Assembly: GCA_002394365.1 (NCBI GenBank)
Contig: DGTQ01000014.1
Location: 1 to 64,000, forward strand
Source: Prevotellaceae bacterium UBA4332
GTDB lineage: Bacteria; Bacteroidota; Bacteroidia; Bacteroidales; Bacteroidaceae
Direction of reading: 5' to 3'
Length of the DNA stretch: 64,000 nucleotides
In this document: positions 43,432 to 52,133 of the stretch, piece by piece
Position numbering within the stretch: the first letter of the stretch is position 1
Layout of the letters: every line of letters starts with the position of its first letter
Program-made: the position numbers and the translations under genes
The notes under the pieces: model-generated
Told to the model about the DNA's origin: nothing
The model's input: the letters and a program-made list of their open reading frames with translations, nothing else
The model's database searches: none

Positions 43432-44414
43432 GTAAGATAACGGACATACGCACTTATATGATGGGAGTGGCGATATTATGTATCATGGTGTTTCATACCA
43501 CCGATATTTTTGTCGTTCCCAAGTTTATGGAGTTTATACAAAAGTCGGGCTACCTTGGAGTAGATATATTCTTCTTTGTTTCAGCCTATGGACTATATTA
43601 TAGCATGCAAAAGCCGACTACGCTAAGACAATGGTATCTGCGTAGGCTGAAAAGGATACTTCCAGCCTTTTGGCTAGTCTCTATCCTTATGGGCGTAATG
43701 GTTCATTGGAGTTTATATGACCATTTACGTGAAGAAACTTTTTGGGGATTCTTGTTGCCATGGACTAACCAAGACAGGTTCTATAATGTGATATTTTGGT
43801 ATATCCCAGCAGCGCTTTTGTTTTACCTTATCTTTCCTGCGATGTATAAGTATCGCAAGTGGGTTATGTTAGGATTCCTGCCGATTACTATTTTGTCGTA
43901 CGCTATATCAACTCTATCGTTATCTTTTTTTAACGTTCATGGTTGGTCACCATATTTGGCTTGGTTTTTTGGACGTATTCCTATATTCTTGTTGGGTATG
44001 GTAGTGGCAGAGCATGAAGATGAGATAAGAAAGAGAATGAATGTGCCAGCTACAGTAGCATTAGTCGTTTTGAGCATTGCGGCGTTTGTATTATTGGAAC
44101 TACATGCAATGGGCATTACAAAAGTGCTGTCATTTCCATGCAGTGACTTCTGCCTTATGGCATTTTCTATACCATTTATCAGTTTTGTTTGCAGTTTGTT
44201 GCAGAATTATGTAAAGATACTTAATCCGTTCATCTTGTTTTGTGGCAGGTATAGCCTTGAAATATATTTGCTGCATGTTGCATTTACGCAGATTGTTCCA
44301 CGTTCAGAGTTGTTTGAGGGTATCAATTCCAATTATACATTTGGTGGAGCTTTTGTAATGGCTTTTCCTTGTGCGTGGTTGCTAAATAAAGCCTTGTCAA
44401 AGATTGTTAAATAG
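43428..44414 (+). CDS. Membrane acyltransferase (family 3)
   Basis: A polytopic acyltransferase of 328 residues. I use the ATG at 43428 (MSKITDIRTYMMGVAILCIM), which gives an ATGA overlap with the glycosyltransferase. Motifs are IMVFHTTDIF (catalytic His), GYLGVDIFFFVSAYGLYYSM, RRLKRILPAFW. It probably acetylates the glycan at the membrane. Confidence 0.92.
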   Translation: MSKITDIRTYMMGVAILCIMVFHTTDIFVVPKFMEFIQKSGYLGVDIFFFVSAYGLYYSMQKPTTLRQWYLRRLKRILPAFWLVSILMGVMVHWSLYDHLREETFWGFLLPWTNQDRFYNVIFWYIPAALLFYLIFPAMYKYRKWVMLGFLPITILSYAISTLSLSFFNVHGWSPYLAWFFGRIPIFLLGMVVAEHEDEIRKRMNVPATVALVVLSIAAFVLLELHAMGITKVLSFPCSDFCLMAFSIPFISFVCSLLQNYVKILNPFILFCGRYSLEIYLLHVAFTQIVPRSELFEGINSNYTFGGAFVMAFPCAWLLNKALSKIVK

Positions 44415-44438
44415 AGTCACATATATCCGATAAATGTT

Positions 44439-45815
44439 ATGCTGAAAGATTACCGCGGTTTACAAAAAATATTCATTCCATCGATGATTCTTTTTTTCAT
44501 TTGTATGAATTTAGGTTTCATCAAGTATAATGATGTCATAACAATCGTAAGTATATTCGGACTTACGGGGTTATCATTGATAGGTATTTGGAGATACTGT
44601 AAGACATGTAGTTCAGATATTACGCGAGAGGCTTATAAGTGGTGGCTCATAGGAGTATTTTTCGTTTTTTTTATATTCCAAACTTTAATTTGCTTGTATG
44701 TACCTTTAAATTACTATAGTGATTTTATAATTGTAAGGGAGCAAGCTATGCATATGGCGAGGGATTATTCTTTAATGTCCAACTTTGATGTATATTTCCA
44801 TTCCTACCCCTTTCAGATGGATATAGTGTTTATCATCAGTGCGTTATATAGCATATTGGGCAGTTATACGGGCGTGGAGATTCTTACCAGTCAGTTGGTT
44901 AATGTTTCTGCAATCCTTGTTGCAATGACAATATACAATATAACGGGGAATAGACGTATCTCTGTTGTATGGGCTATTATGTTCGATATATTCTCCACAT
45001 TTTGTTTGAAAACGTATATGCCATATACAGCAAATATCGGAATGATATTTCCGATATTGATGTTGTATGTTTATACGTTACACATGAATAGAATATTGAG
45101 GATAATTTTACTGGCATTGGTTGTGGCTGTAGGTTATAGAGTGAAGATGACCACCATCATACCATTTATTGCAATGGTTATTTTTGGTACATACACGCTA
45201 CTGAAAGACAGAGATATAAAAACTGCTATGGTTGGTATCGTGTCTTTCTTAATGTTTAGCATATCAATAACGATGGTACATAATTCCCTGCTAAATGAAG
45301 TCGGATTTGTAAATGATGACAGGATAGAACACAGTTTGTCTTTCTATTTGGCTATGGGACAGAATAACGCGACAGGAGGACAGTTTAGTCCTGAAATAGC
45401 AGCTATGGGTGATAATATAGATTTCCCTTCAAAAGAGGCAAGAGATAAATACTTTCTTGATATTGCAAAAAAGAACTTCTGTGAAAGAAGCATTATAGAT
45501 CATGTAAAATTCTTTGCGGCAAAGATTGGTTTCTGCTGGGGTGAAACATATATTGACCATTTGTATTTCTGCAAATGGGATAAGTTGCTATTGATATTGA
45601 AGCACTATACATGGTATTTAGCAATGACATTGATGGTTATAGGTACATTCTTTATACGTGATAAACGTTACTATATGCTTCAGTTAGGGATATGGGGAGC
45701 AATAGCATATCTGTATTTATCTGAAGCTGGTGCTCGATATGTCCTATTATATATGCCTTTAGTATATGTGATGGCAGGTTGGGCTATATTAGAATACAAA
45801 AGATTAAAACAATAA
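44439..45815 (+). CDS. Polytopic membrane protein, GT-C-like
   Basis: A 458-residue membrane protein with about 11-12 helices. An early extracytoplasmic loop holds YYSDFIIVREQAMHMARD, with an acidic pair-like motif such as PMT/GT39-type GT-C glycosyltransferases have in loop 1. SYPFQMDIVF and a late GARYVLLYMPLVY fit too. It could add a sugar from a polyprenyl-phosphate donor, in line with the GtrB-like gene at 48310. The family call is by topology only. Confidence 0.7.
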   Translation: MLKDYRGLQKIFIPSMILFFICMNLGFIKYNDVITIVSIFGLTGLSLIGIWRYCKTCSSDITREAYKWWLIGVFFVFFIFQTLICLYVPLNYYSDFIIVREQAMHMARDYSLMSNFDVYFHSYPFQMDIVFIISALYSILGSYTGVEILTSQLVNVSAILVAMTIYNITGNRRISVVWAIMFDIFSTFCLKTYMPYTANIGMIFPILMLYVYTLHMNRILRIILLALVVAVGYRVKMTTIIPFIAMVIFGTYTLLKDRDIKTAMVGIVSFLMFSISITMVHNSLLNEVGFVNDDRIEHSLSFYLAMGQNNATGGQFSPEIAAMGDNIDFPSKEARDKYFLDIAKKNFCERSIIDHVKFFAAKIGFCWGETYIDHLYFCKWDKLLLILKHYTWYLAMTLMVIGTFFIRDKRYYMLQLGIWGAIAYLYLSEAGARYVLLYMPLVYVMAGWAILEYKRLKQ

Positions 45816-45824
45816 GATAACAAA

Positions 45825-47261
45825 ATGTTATTTAATTCAGCTATATTTGCAGTTTTTCTATCAATAGTATTTCTGCTATATTGGTTTGTATTCCGAAGGC
45901 TACAATTACAAAATCTGTTTGTAGTTGTTGCCAGTTATGTGTTCTATGGTTGGTGGAATTGGACATTCCTCTTGCTTATAGCTTTCACGTCAGCATGCAG
46001 TTATGCTTCTGGACTATTGATAGAGAGTGATAGGAAGAAAGGTGAAAAATATTCTAAGTTATATGCAACCCTTAATATCTGCATCAATCTTGGAATTCTT
46101 GGAGTTTATAAGTATTATAACTTTTTCGTTGATAGCTTCGTGTCAGCATTCGCATCGATAGGAGTGACTATGCATCCCAGCTCGCTTAATTTGGTGTTGC
46201 CTGTGGGAATCAGCTTTTACACCTTCCAGGCGTTGAGTTATACGATAGATGTATATAGGAAGAAATTGGAACCTACACATAACCCTGTTGAGTTCTTTGC
46301 CTTTATAAGTTTCTTTCCCCAATTGGTAGCAGGACCTATTGAGAGAGCAACCAACCTTTTACCTCAATTTCAAAAAACAAGAACCTTCACATACGAAGCA
46401 GCCGTAGATGGTACAAGGCAGATACTGTGGGGGTTGTTTAAGAAAATGGTGATAGCCGACAACTGTGCTATTCTCGCAAATGAAATATTTGACACCTATC
46501 AGTCACAGGGTTCTTTGGCATTGATGTATGGTGCTCTAATGTTTACATTCCAGATATATGGCGATTTTTCAGGATATAGTGATATAGCTATAGGTACTGC
46601 TCGTTTGTTCGGCATCAATCTGATGCGTAACTTCAATTACCCATATTTCTCAAGGTCTATACCAGAATTTTGGCGTAGATGGCATATATCCCTCAATACG
46701 TGGTTTGTGGATTATGTTTATATTCCGCTTGGAGGAAGCCGATGCAGTAGGTGGAAGGTCATTCGTAATACTTTGATAGTTTTCTTTGTCAGTGGACTAT
46801 GGCACGGAGCTGACTGGACTTTCGTTTGCTGGGGTTTATACCATGGATTGCTGTTCTTGCCATACCTGTTGTTAAAAAAGAAGACTAAGTTCGCTGAGGA
46901 TGTAGCTGCTCATAGCATGTTACCATCCCTGAAAGAAACTGTTCAGATAATTGTGACATTCTGTTTGGCAGTATTTGGTTGGATAATATTCCGAGCTCAG
47001 AATATTCAGGAAGCATATGGATATATTAGTAGGATGTTTACAATACATTCAACCTACATAGCTGATTTCGACAAGAAGACTATGTTGTTTATATTCATTC
47101 TTCTCTTGTTTGAATGGATAAATCGCACCAAGCAGTTTGGTTTGCAGTTAGATGTTACCAAGGTTAGTCCTGTGTTTAGGTATGTGATGTATATTACTCT
47201 GATGTTCATTATACTCCTATTCTCCGGCAGGGCAACACAGTTTATTTATTTCCAATTCTAA
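45825..47261 (+). CDS. MBOAT-family O-acyltransferase (AlgI-like)
   Basis: A 478-residue membrane-bound O-acyltransferase. FYGWWNWTFLLLI near the N-terminus, QLVAGPIERATNLLPQF, GYSDIAIGTARLFGI, FWRRWHISLNTWF (conserved His), and SGLWHGADWTFVCWGLYHG (catalytic His at about 327) match AlgI/DltB-type proteins. It would carry acyl groups across the membrane and hand them to the SGNH-like partner encoded next. Confidence 0.95.
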   Translation: MLFNSAIFAVFLSIVFLLYWFVFRRLQLQNLFVVVASYVFYGWWNWTFLLLIAFTSACSYASGLLIESDRKKGEKYSKLYATLNICINLGILGVYKYYNFFVDSFVSAFASIGVTMHPSSLNLVLPVGISFYTFQALSYTIDVYRKKLEPTHNPVEFFAFISFFPQLVAGPIERATNLLPQFQKTRTFTYEAAVDGTRQILWGLFKKMVIADNCAILANEIFDTYQSQGSLALMYGALMFTFQIYGDFSGYSDIAIGTARLFGINLMRNFNYPYFSRSIPEFWRRWHISLNTWFVDYVYIPLGGSRCSRWKVIRNTLIVFFVSGLWHGADWTFVCWGLYHGLLFLPYLLLKKKTKFAEDVAAHSMLPSLKETVQIIVTFCLAVFGWIIFRAQNIQEAYGYISRMFTIHSTYIADFDKKTMLFIFILLLFEWINRTKQFGLQLDVTKVSPVFRYVMYITLMFIILLFSGRATQFIYFQF

Positions 47262-47267
47262 GGTCTT

Positions 47268-48317
47268 ATGTATAAGGACATAAAAAGATATTTACTGAAA
47301 TTGGCGATTTTTTGTATCCCCTTCTTGATATTTGTAGCTTGGTACATATATCTGGATCCATTTCAGATAATATGGCATTATGACAATTATTTCGTGCGTA
47401 AGAGCGCCCGTCTGTCTCTTAATCATGGTTTTGTAGCTCTGGCAAATTTGGATAATCATTATGACGAATATCAGTGGGATTCTTATATATTCGGTAATTC
47501 TCGTTCGAGATACTGGAACATAGATGATTGGGAGCAGTTTTTACCAAAGGGGAGTAAAGGCTATCATTTTGATGCTTCAGGTGAAAGCCTTTTCGGTATC
47601 GAAAAGAAGGTCCAGTATTTGGATAAGCAAAACATCAAGATAAAGAATGCTATTATCGTAATGGATGCAGGCGTAATTGCTCAGGTTGAATCTTCTCATA
47701 CAGTGCATGTTATGATGATTCCTCCCAAACTCGTAAACTATTCCAACTGGTTTGAATTTCAGACAACTAATTTTGGCGTATTTTGTAATTTCGAGTTTAT
47801 CAAAATATGTATGGAATATAGACAGGGGGCGGAGGTGACAACTCAAGAGGACCTCATAAATGGTGAATTATTTGATTATGATTATCGTAGTAATCAAGTA
47901 AAGTTGGGACCTGCGGAGAAACAAATTTCAGAAGGCAAATATTATACGGATGATCTTGTCAAACTTCAGTTCTCAAACAACGAATACCCCGATTCTATAT
48001 CACCTGTTATTATTGGAGAGAAACAGAAAGAGATGTTTGAGGAGATAGAACGTATTTTTAAGAAACACGGAACAAGTTATAGGATAGTGATAAGTCCGTT
48101 GTGGGATAAGATAAAATTAAACCCAGCAGATGTTATATATATCAGGCAAATATTTGGTGCGAATAATGTTTTTGATTTCTCAGGTGTAAACAAATACACC
48201 TCTGATTTCCATAATTATTATGAACACTCGCATTACCGTTCGGGTACTGCAAAAAAAATAATGAATGAAATCTATTCAAATCGGTTTGTTAATAAAAAGG
48301 AAAAAAAAGATGAATAG
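47268..48317 (+). CDS. SGNH/DltD-like acetyl-transfer partner of the MBOAT
   Basis: The 349-residue product has one N-terminal membrane helix (about 12-29) and a periplasmic domain. FGNSRSRYW (about 75-83) holds the nucleophile-type Ser; SDFHNYYEHSHYRSGTA near 312-328 holds the Asp/His pair. This arrangement resembles AlgX/AlgJ and DltD, which finish O-acetylation started by an MBOAT. It follows the MBOAT gene by 6 bp. Its end overlaps the next gene by 8 bp. Confidence 0.85.
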   Translation: MYKDIKRYLLKLAIFCIPFLIFVAWYIYLDPFQIIWHYDNYFVRKSARLSLNHGFVALANLDNHYDEYQWDSYIFGNSRSRYWNIDDWEQFLPKGSKGYHFDASGESLFGIEKKVQYLDKQNIKIKNAIIVMDAGVIAQVESSHTVHVMMIPPKLVNYSNWFEFQTTNFGVFCNFEFIKICMEYRQGAEVTTQEDLINGELFDYDYRSNQVKLGPAEKQISEGKYYTDDLVKLQFSNNEYPDSISPVIIGEKQKEMFEEIERIFKKHGTSYRIVISPLWDKIKLNPADVIYIRQIFGANNVFDFSGVNKYTSDFHNYYEHSHYRSGTAKKIMNEIYSNRFVNKKEKKDE

Positions 48318-49251
48318 ACTTGCAATTGTTGTACCTTGCTATTTCGAGCAAGAGGTACTACCTGAGACAACTAAGAGATTAACGGAGTTGCTTGACAATT
48401 TAATCAAAGAGGAACTTGTTTCTCCCAATAGTTATGTTTTATACGTGAATGATGGTTCAACAGACCAAACGTGGTCACTTATAAGCCAGTTCCATGAGTC
48501 AAACAAGTACATTAACGGAGTTAACCTTGCAGGTAATGTGGGACACCAAAATGCCCTATTGGCAGGATTGTCAGTTGCAGTGGAACATTGTGACATCGCT
48601 GTTACGATTGATGCCGACTTGCAGGATGATGTAAATGCAATAAGAGAGATGGTTATTAAGTACCAAAAGGGTAACGATATCGTTTATGGTGTACGTGCTT
48701 CTCGTAAAACAGATACATGGTTTAAGCGCACTACAGCTCAAGGCTTCTATAAGCTTATGAGTGCTATGGGAGTGAAATCGGTTTATAATCATGCGGACTT
48801 CAGGCTAATGAGTAAGAGAGCATTAGAGTATTTGTTACAATTTAGAGAACGCAATATATTCCTTCGTGGTATAGTACCTCTGGTAGGATATAAAACTGAC
48901 AAAGTATATTTTGACAGAGCTGAGCGTTTTGCTGGAGAAAGCAAGTATCCTTTGTCCAAAATGTTAGCTTTTGCCTTGGATGGAATAACAAGTTTCTCTG
49001 TAAAGCCTGTTCACATGATAATATACTTGGGATTATTATTTATCTGCATAGCATTAGGAATTCTAGCATGGGTTGTAGAGTCTATGATTTCAGGTCATAT
49101 TGTCCAAGGTTGGGCTTCTATGATGTTGTCAGTATGGTTCTGCTCCGGTTGCCTCTTGATTGGTATGGGAGTTGTAGGCGAGTATATAGGTAAGATTTAC
49201 ATAGAGGTAAAGGATAGACCGAGATATAATATAGAACAGATTCTAATGTAG
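48310..49251 (+). CDS. Polyprenyl-phosphate glycosyltransferase (GtrB/DPM1-like)
   Basis: A family 2 glycosyltransferase of 313 residues that makes polyprenyl-phosphate sugar. I use the ATG at 48310 (MNRLAIVVPCYFEQEVLP). LYVNDGSTDQTW, TIDADLQDD (DxD), HADFRLMSKRALEYL and ERFAGESKYPLSKM are typical of GtrB/ArnC/DPM1, and two C-terminal membrane helices (about 235-305) complete the pattern. Its product would serve the GT-C-like membrane protein at 44439. Confidence 0.93.
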   Translation: MNRLAIVVPCYFEQEVLPETTKRLTELLDNLIKEELVSPNSYVLYVNDGSTDQTWSLISQFHESNKYINGVNLAGNVGHQNALLAGLSVAVEHCDIAVTIDADLQDDVNAIREMVIKYQKGNDIVYGVRASRKTDTWFKRTTAQGFYKLMSAMGVKSVYNHADFRLMSKRALEYLLQFRERNIFLRGIVPLVGYKTDKVYFDRAERFAGESKYPLSKMLAFALDGITSFSVKPVHMIIYLGLLFICIALGILAWVVESMISGHIVQGWASMMLSVWFCSGCLLIGMGVVGEYIGKIYIEVKDRPRYNIEQILM

Positions 49252-49283
49252 TTCGTTGAGAAATATAATGAAAGTAGAACGAT

Positions 49284-49877
49284 ATGACATTAATGGGAGG
49301 CGAAATTTCAATACCAATCCCAGAGAGTTACAAAGACTGTATCACTTTAATTAAAAGTGATAGATACCGTATTACAGGGAAAAAGGAGTCCTTTTTTTCA
49401 ATCGTATTACAGCAGCTTAAGCCTTTTAACAATTCTATATTGTTTTGGTTTAGATTGAGCCAGTATAGGAAAGGTTGGTTATGGCTATTTTGTAGAGTAA
49501 TATACGCTTTGATTTCGCGTATCTATCAAATAGATATACCTGCATCTACTAAAATAGGCTATGGTTTTTACATAGGTCATCATATATGTATGGTAGTAAA
49601 TGTTGCAACTATAATTGGCAACAACGTAAATCTGTCACAGTTTGTAAATATAGGTTCGAGCGATAATCTATCTGCAATTATTGGAGATAATGTTTGGATA
49701 GCCCCGCATGTGAGCATTGTAGATGATGTGAATATTGGTAACAATTCTTCTGTAGGTGCAGGAGCAGTGGTAACAAAAGATGTTCCAGAGAATGCGACTG
49801 TGGTAGGAGTTCCTGCAAAGGTTATAAATTATAATAATCCAGGAAGGTACGTGTGTAACCGCTGGCCAATAGGGTGA
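49284..49877 (+). CDS. Serine-acetyltransferase-like hexapeptide acetyltransferase
   Basis: The 197-residue protein has an N-terminal helical part (1-85) and a left-handed beta-helix: KIGYGFYIGHHICMVVN with the His pair, IIGDNVWIAPHVSIVDDVNIG and VGAGAVVTKDVPENATVVG. This is the CysE-like branch often found in glycan clusters, where it acetylates sugars and not serine. The stop codon is directly followed by the next ATG. Confidence 0.9.
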   Translation: MTLMGGEISIPIPESYKDCITLIKSDRYRITGKKESFFSIVLQQLKPFNNSILFWFRLSQYRKGWLWLFCRVIYALISRIYQIDIPASTKIGYGFYIGHHICMVVNVATIIGNNVNLSQFVNIGSSDNLSAIIGDNVWIAPHVSIVDDVNIGNNSSVGAGAVVTKDVPENATVVGVPAKVINYNNPGRYVCNRWPIG

Positions 49878-50807
49878 ATGGAGAAAGTTTCAATAATTAT
49901 ACCTGTATATAACGCGGAGAAGTTCCTCCGTAATTGTGTAGAGAGCGTTATCTCCCAGACCTTCAAGGACTGGGAGATGGTATTGGTGAATGATGGAAGC
50001 AAAGATGGTTCGCTCACTATCTGTGAGGAATATGCGGGAAAAGACAAGAGAATAAGAGTGCTTAACAAAGCTAATGGAGGTCCGAGCTCTGCACGAAACA
50101 TAGGGATGCGTGAGGCGCAAGGTGAATATGTATTTTTCCTCGATGCCGACGATACAATAACTCCTGATTGCATAGAATTGCTGTATGGCTTGGCAAAGCA
50201 ACATGATGCTGATTATGTGCAGGGAAAATATATGACCTCTCCCCAGCCCTCCCCCATAGGGAGGGAGACTCGTTTGCCCGAGTTTATAGAGGACAGAAGA
50301 AAGATTAAGAGATTGCTGTTGAATCATAACAAGATACAGTTCACTCCACATAATAGGTTGGTGAGGAGGCAGATGATAATTGATAATGGGCTGTTCTTTA
50401 ATGAGGAGATAAGGGTGAGAGAGGATTTCCTTTGGATGACGTTCGTGGCGAAGTGTGTCAAGAGGCTTGCTGCATGTGACAAGCAAACGTATAACAGGGG
50501 GTATAATGAAGACTCTCTGACAAACAATATTAATAAGGAACGTGAGATAGCAGGCTATCGTGTGCTGATAGAGACGATGGTGGCGAATTATGACAATTTT
50601 CAGTTAGGCTATCAAAAGGAACTGTCGTTGGAAGCCTTGATGATGGCACTCAAGGCTGGGTATTATCATGATGAGGCGGAGCGCCAGCACCTTATTGAGG
50701 TAGTAATGTCGAAAAATAACTTTATAGAGAACATACTGCTGAAGTTATACCTCAGAACGTATAACCCTAAAGTTCTGCACTTACTCGTTAGAATATATAA
50801 ACGATAA
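49878..50807 (+). CDS. Family 2 glycosyltransferase with in-frame repeat insertion
   Basis: A 309-residue GT-A enzyme: VSIIIPVYNAEKFLRNCVES, MVLVNDGSKDGSL, FFLDADD (DxD). Residues about 119-135 (MTSPQPSPIGRETRLPE) interrupt the sequence between the GKY and FIEDRRK parts. They are encoded by a palindromic intergenic-type repeat (hairpin CCCTCCC-CCATA-GGGAGGG at 50247-50265) that keeps the frame. Its C-terminal residues (YLRTYNP, then LHLLVRIYK) reappear as a remnant after the next gene. Confidence 0.92.
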   Translation: MEKVSIIIPVYNAEKFLRNCVESVISQTFKDWEMVLVNDGSKDGSLTICEEYAGKDKRIRVLNKANGGPSSARNIGMREAQGEYVFFLDADDTITPDCIELLYGLAKQHDADYVQGKYMTSPQPSPIGRETRLPEFIEDRRKIKRLLLNHNKIQFTPHNRLVRRQMIIDNGLFFNEEIRVREDFLWMTFVAKCVKRLAACDKQTYNRGYNEDSLTNNINKEREIAGYRVLIETMVANYDNFQLGYQKELSLEALMMALKAGYYHDEAERQHLIEVVMSKNNFIENILLKLYLRTYNPKVLHLLVRIYKR

Positions 50808-50853
50808 TGACCACGATAGTTAAAAATTATATAAAAAGAGGAGAAAGTCAATT

Positions 50854-50890
50854 CAACATTTTGTAGAATGCAAAATGTTGAATATCTTTG
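50854..50890 (+). promoter_or_regulatory. Promoter with palindromic operator before the 50916 ATPase
   Basis: TTTG (50860-50863), 19 bp, TATCTTTG (50883-50890) is a textbook Bacteroidetes promoter. The -33 box lies in a perfect inverted repeat CAACATTTTG-N7-CAAAATGTTG (50854-50880), a likely operator. This is an independent promoter inside the glycan cluster. Confidence 0.8.
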
Positions 50891-50915
50891 CAGGGAGAAT
50901 CAATAGAGAATAGAT

Positions 50916-52043
50916 ATGATAAACAATCCTTTTGTGCTGACTCCACATGTGCCAGAAGCCCTCTTCTGCGATCGTGAACAGGAGACTCAAACGGTTATAG
51001 ACTATGTCAACAATGGTGGCAACGTGACGATTATTTCTCCTCGTCGTTTAGGGAAAACGGGGCTTATATATCATGTTTTTGATAGGATTAAGTCTTGTGG
51101 CATGCCATTTGACTGCTACTATGTAGATTTGTATAGTTCGCAGTCTTATGAGGATTTTATCTGCCTTCTTACGGAATCTGTAGTCAATGTACTGAAAAGG
51201 GAAACCATGATAAAGCGTTTCCTGAATAAACTGGGTTCCATCAGACCGGTAATAACCTACGATGTAGTTCATGATAAATTGTCTGCATCAATGACATTTC
51301 AAAATGATCAGGAGAGGAGCCTGACATTGAAGAATATACTGGGATACCTGAATGCTAAGTCAGTGCCAGTATTGATTGCTATAGATGAATTTCAACAGGT
51401 GAGGGAGTATGAGGGAGTGTCTATGGAGGCGATATTACGCACTTATATTCAGCCACTTGATAATGTGAGATTCATATTCTCTGGCAGTAAGAAGCACATG
51501 ATGACAGAGATGTTTACTTCGCCACGTTCGCCTTTCTATGATAGTACTCACTGCTTGTATCTTGACAAGATACCACATGATGTCTATCACCAGTATATAG
51601 TGGAGATGTTCTCCAAATATAATAAATCTATAACCAAAGAGGCGGTAGATTTTATACTTGACTGGACTAAGAGGCATACGCTTTACACGCAGACATTGTG
51701 TAATGTGGTTTTTCTGCTGTCGAGAGGAAAGATAGATGTGGAACAGGTGTATGAGGCAATAAGGAAAATCCTTCAGGAGCGTGAACCTGGCTTTATAGAG
51801 AGCGGGAAACTGCTGACAAAGGGGCAATGGAATTATCTCAAGGCAATTGCTAAAGAGGGAGAACTGAAGCAGCCTACCGCTACAGAATTTCTGAAAAAAC
51901 ATAGTATAGGAACCCCTGCCACGTCGATGCGTGCTCTTCATGCTTTGGTGGATAAGGAGTTGGTGCTTGAGACAACCACCCTTGATGGGACATCATATAG
52001 CGTATATAATGTATTCCTGTCTCGTTGGTTGGAGAGTATTTAG
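50916..52043 (+). CDS. Stand-alone AAA/archaeal-type ATPase
   Basis: The 375-residue protein is a single ATPase of the archaeal-ATPase/AAA_14-like superfamily: FCDREQE at the N-terminus, P-loop SPRRLGKTGL (41-50), LIAIDEFQQV as Walker B (about 153-162) and FIFSGSKKHMM as sensor. The C-terminal region (about 290-375) looks like a winged helix (LTKGQWNYLKAI, then TSMRALHALVDKELV). Such ATPases are frequent in Bacteroidetes but their role is mostly unknown; mobile or defence-like behaviour has been suggested. It is not a sugar enzyme, has its own promoter and interrupts the cluster. Confidence 0.88.
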   Translation: MINNPFVLTPHVPEALFCDREQETQTVIDYVNNGGNVTIISPRRLGKTGLIYHVFDRIKSCGMPFDCYYVDLYSSQSYEDFICLLTESVVNVLKRETMIKRFLNKLGSIRPVITYDVVHDKLSASMTFQNDQERSLTLKNILGYLNAKSVPVLIAIDEFQQVREYEGVSMEAILRTYIQPLDNVRFIFSGSKKHMMTEMFTSPRSPFYDSTHCLYLDKIPHDVYHQYIVEMFSKYNKSITKEAVDFILDWTKRHTLYTQTLCNVVFLLSRGKIDVEQVYEAIRKILQEREPGFIESGKLLTKGQWNYLKAIAKEGELKQPTATEFLKKHSIGTPATSMRALHALVDKELVLETTTLDGTSYSVYNVFLSRWLESI

Positions 52044-52133
52044 TTAGGACATGCCTTACTTACAATGTATCTTAGAACGGAGAATCCAATATTGTTGCAC
52101 TTGTTAGTAAGAGTATATAAGATACAATTATGA
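52044..52133 (+). pseudogene. 3' remnant of a family 2 glycosyltransferase
   Basis: This frame has no start codon of its own use and reads MYLRTENPILLHLLVRVYKI before the stop at 52131-52133. It is homologous to the C-terminus of the intact enzyme ending at 50807 (YLRTYNP, LHLLVRIYK). The remnant still overlaps the next gene by ATGA, showing that it was once the gene upstream of that acyltransferase. Confidence 0.85.
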
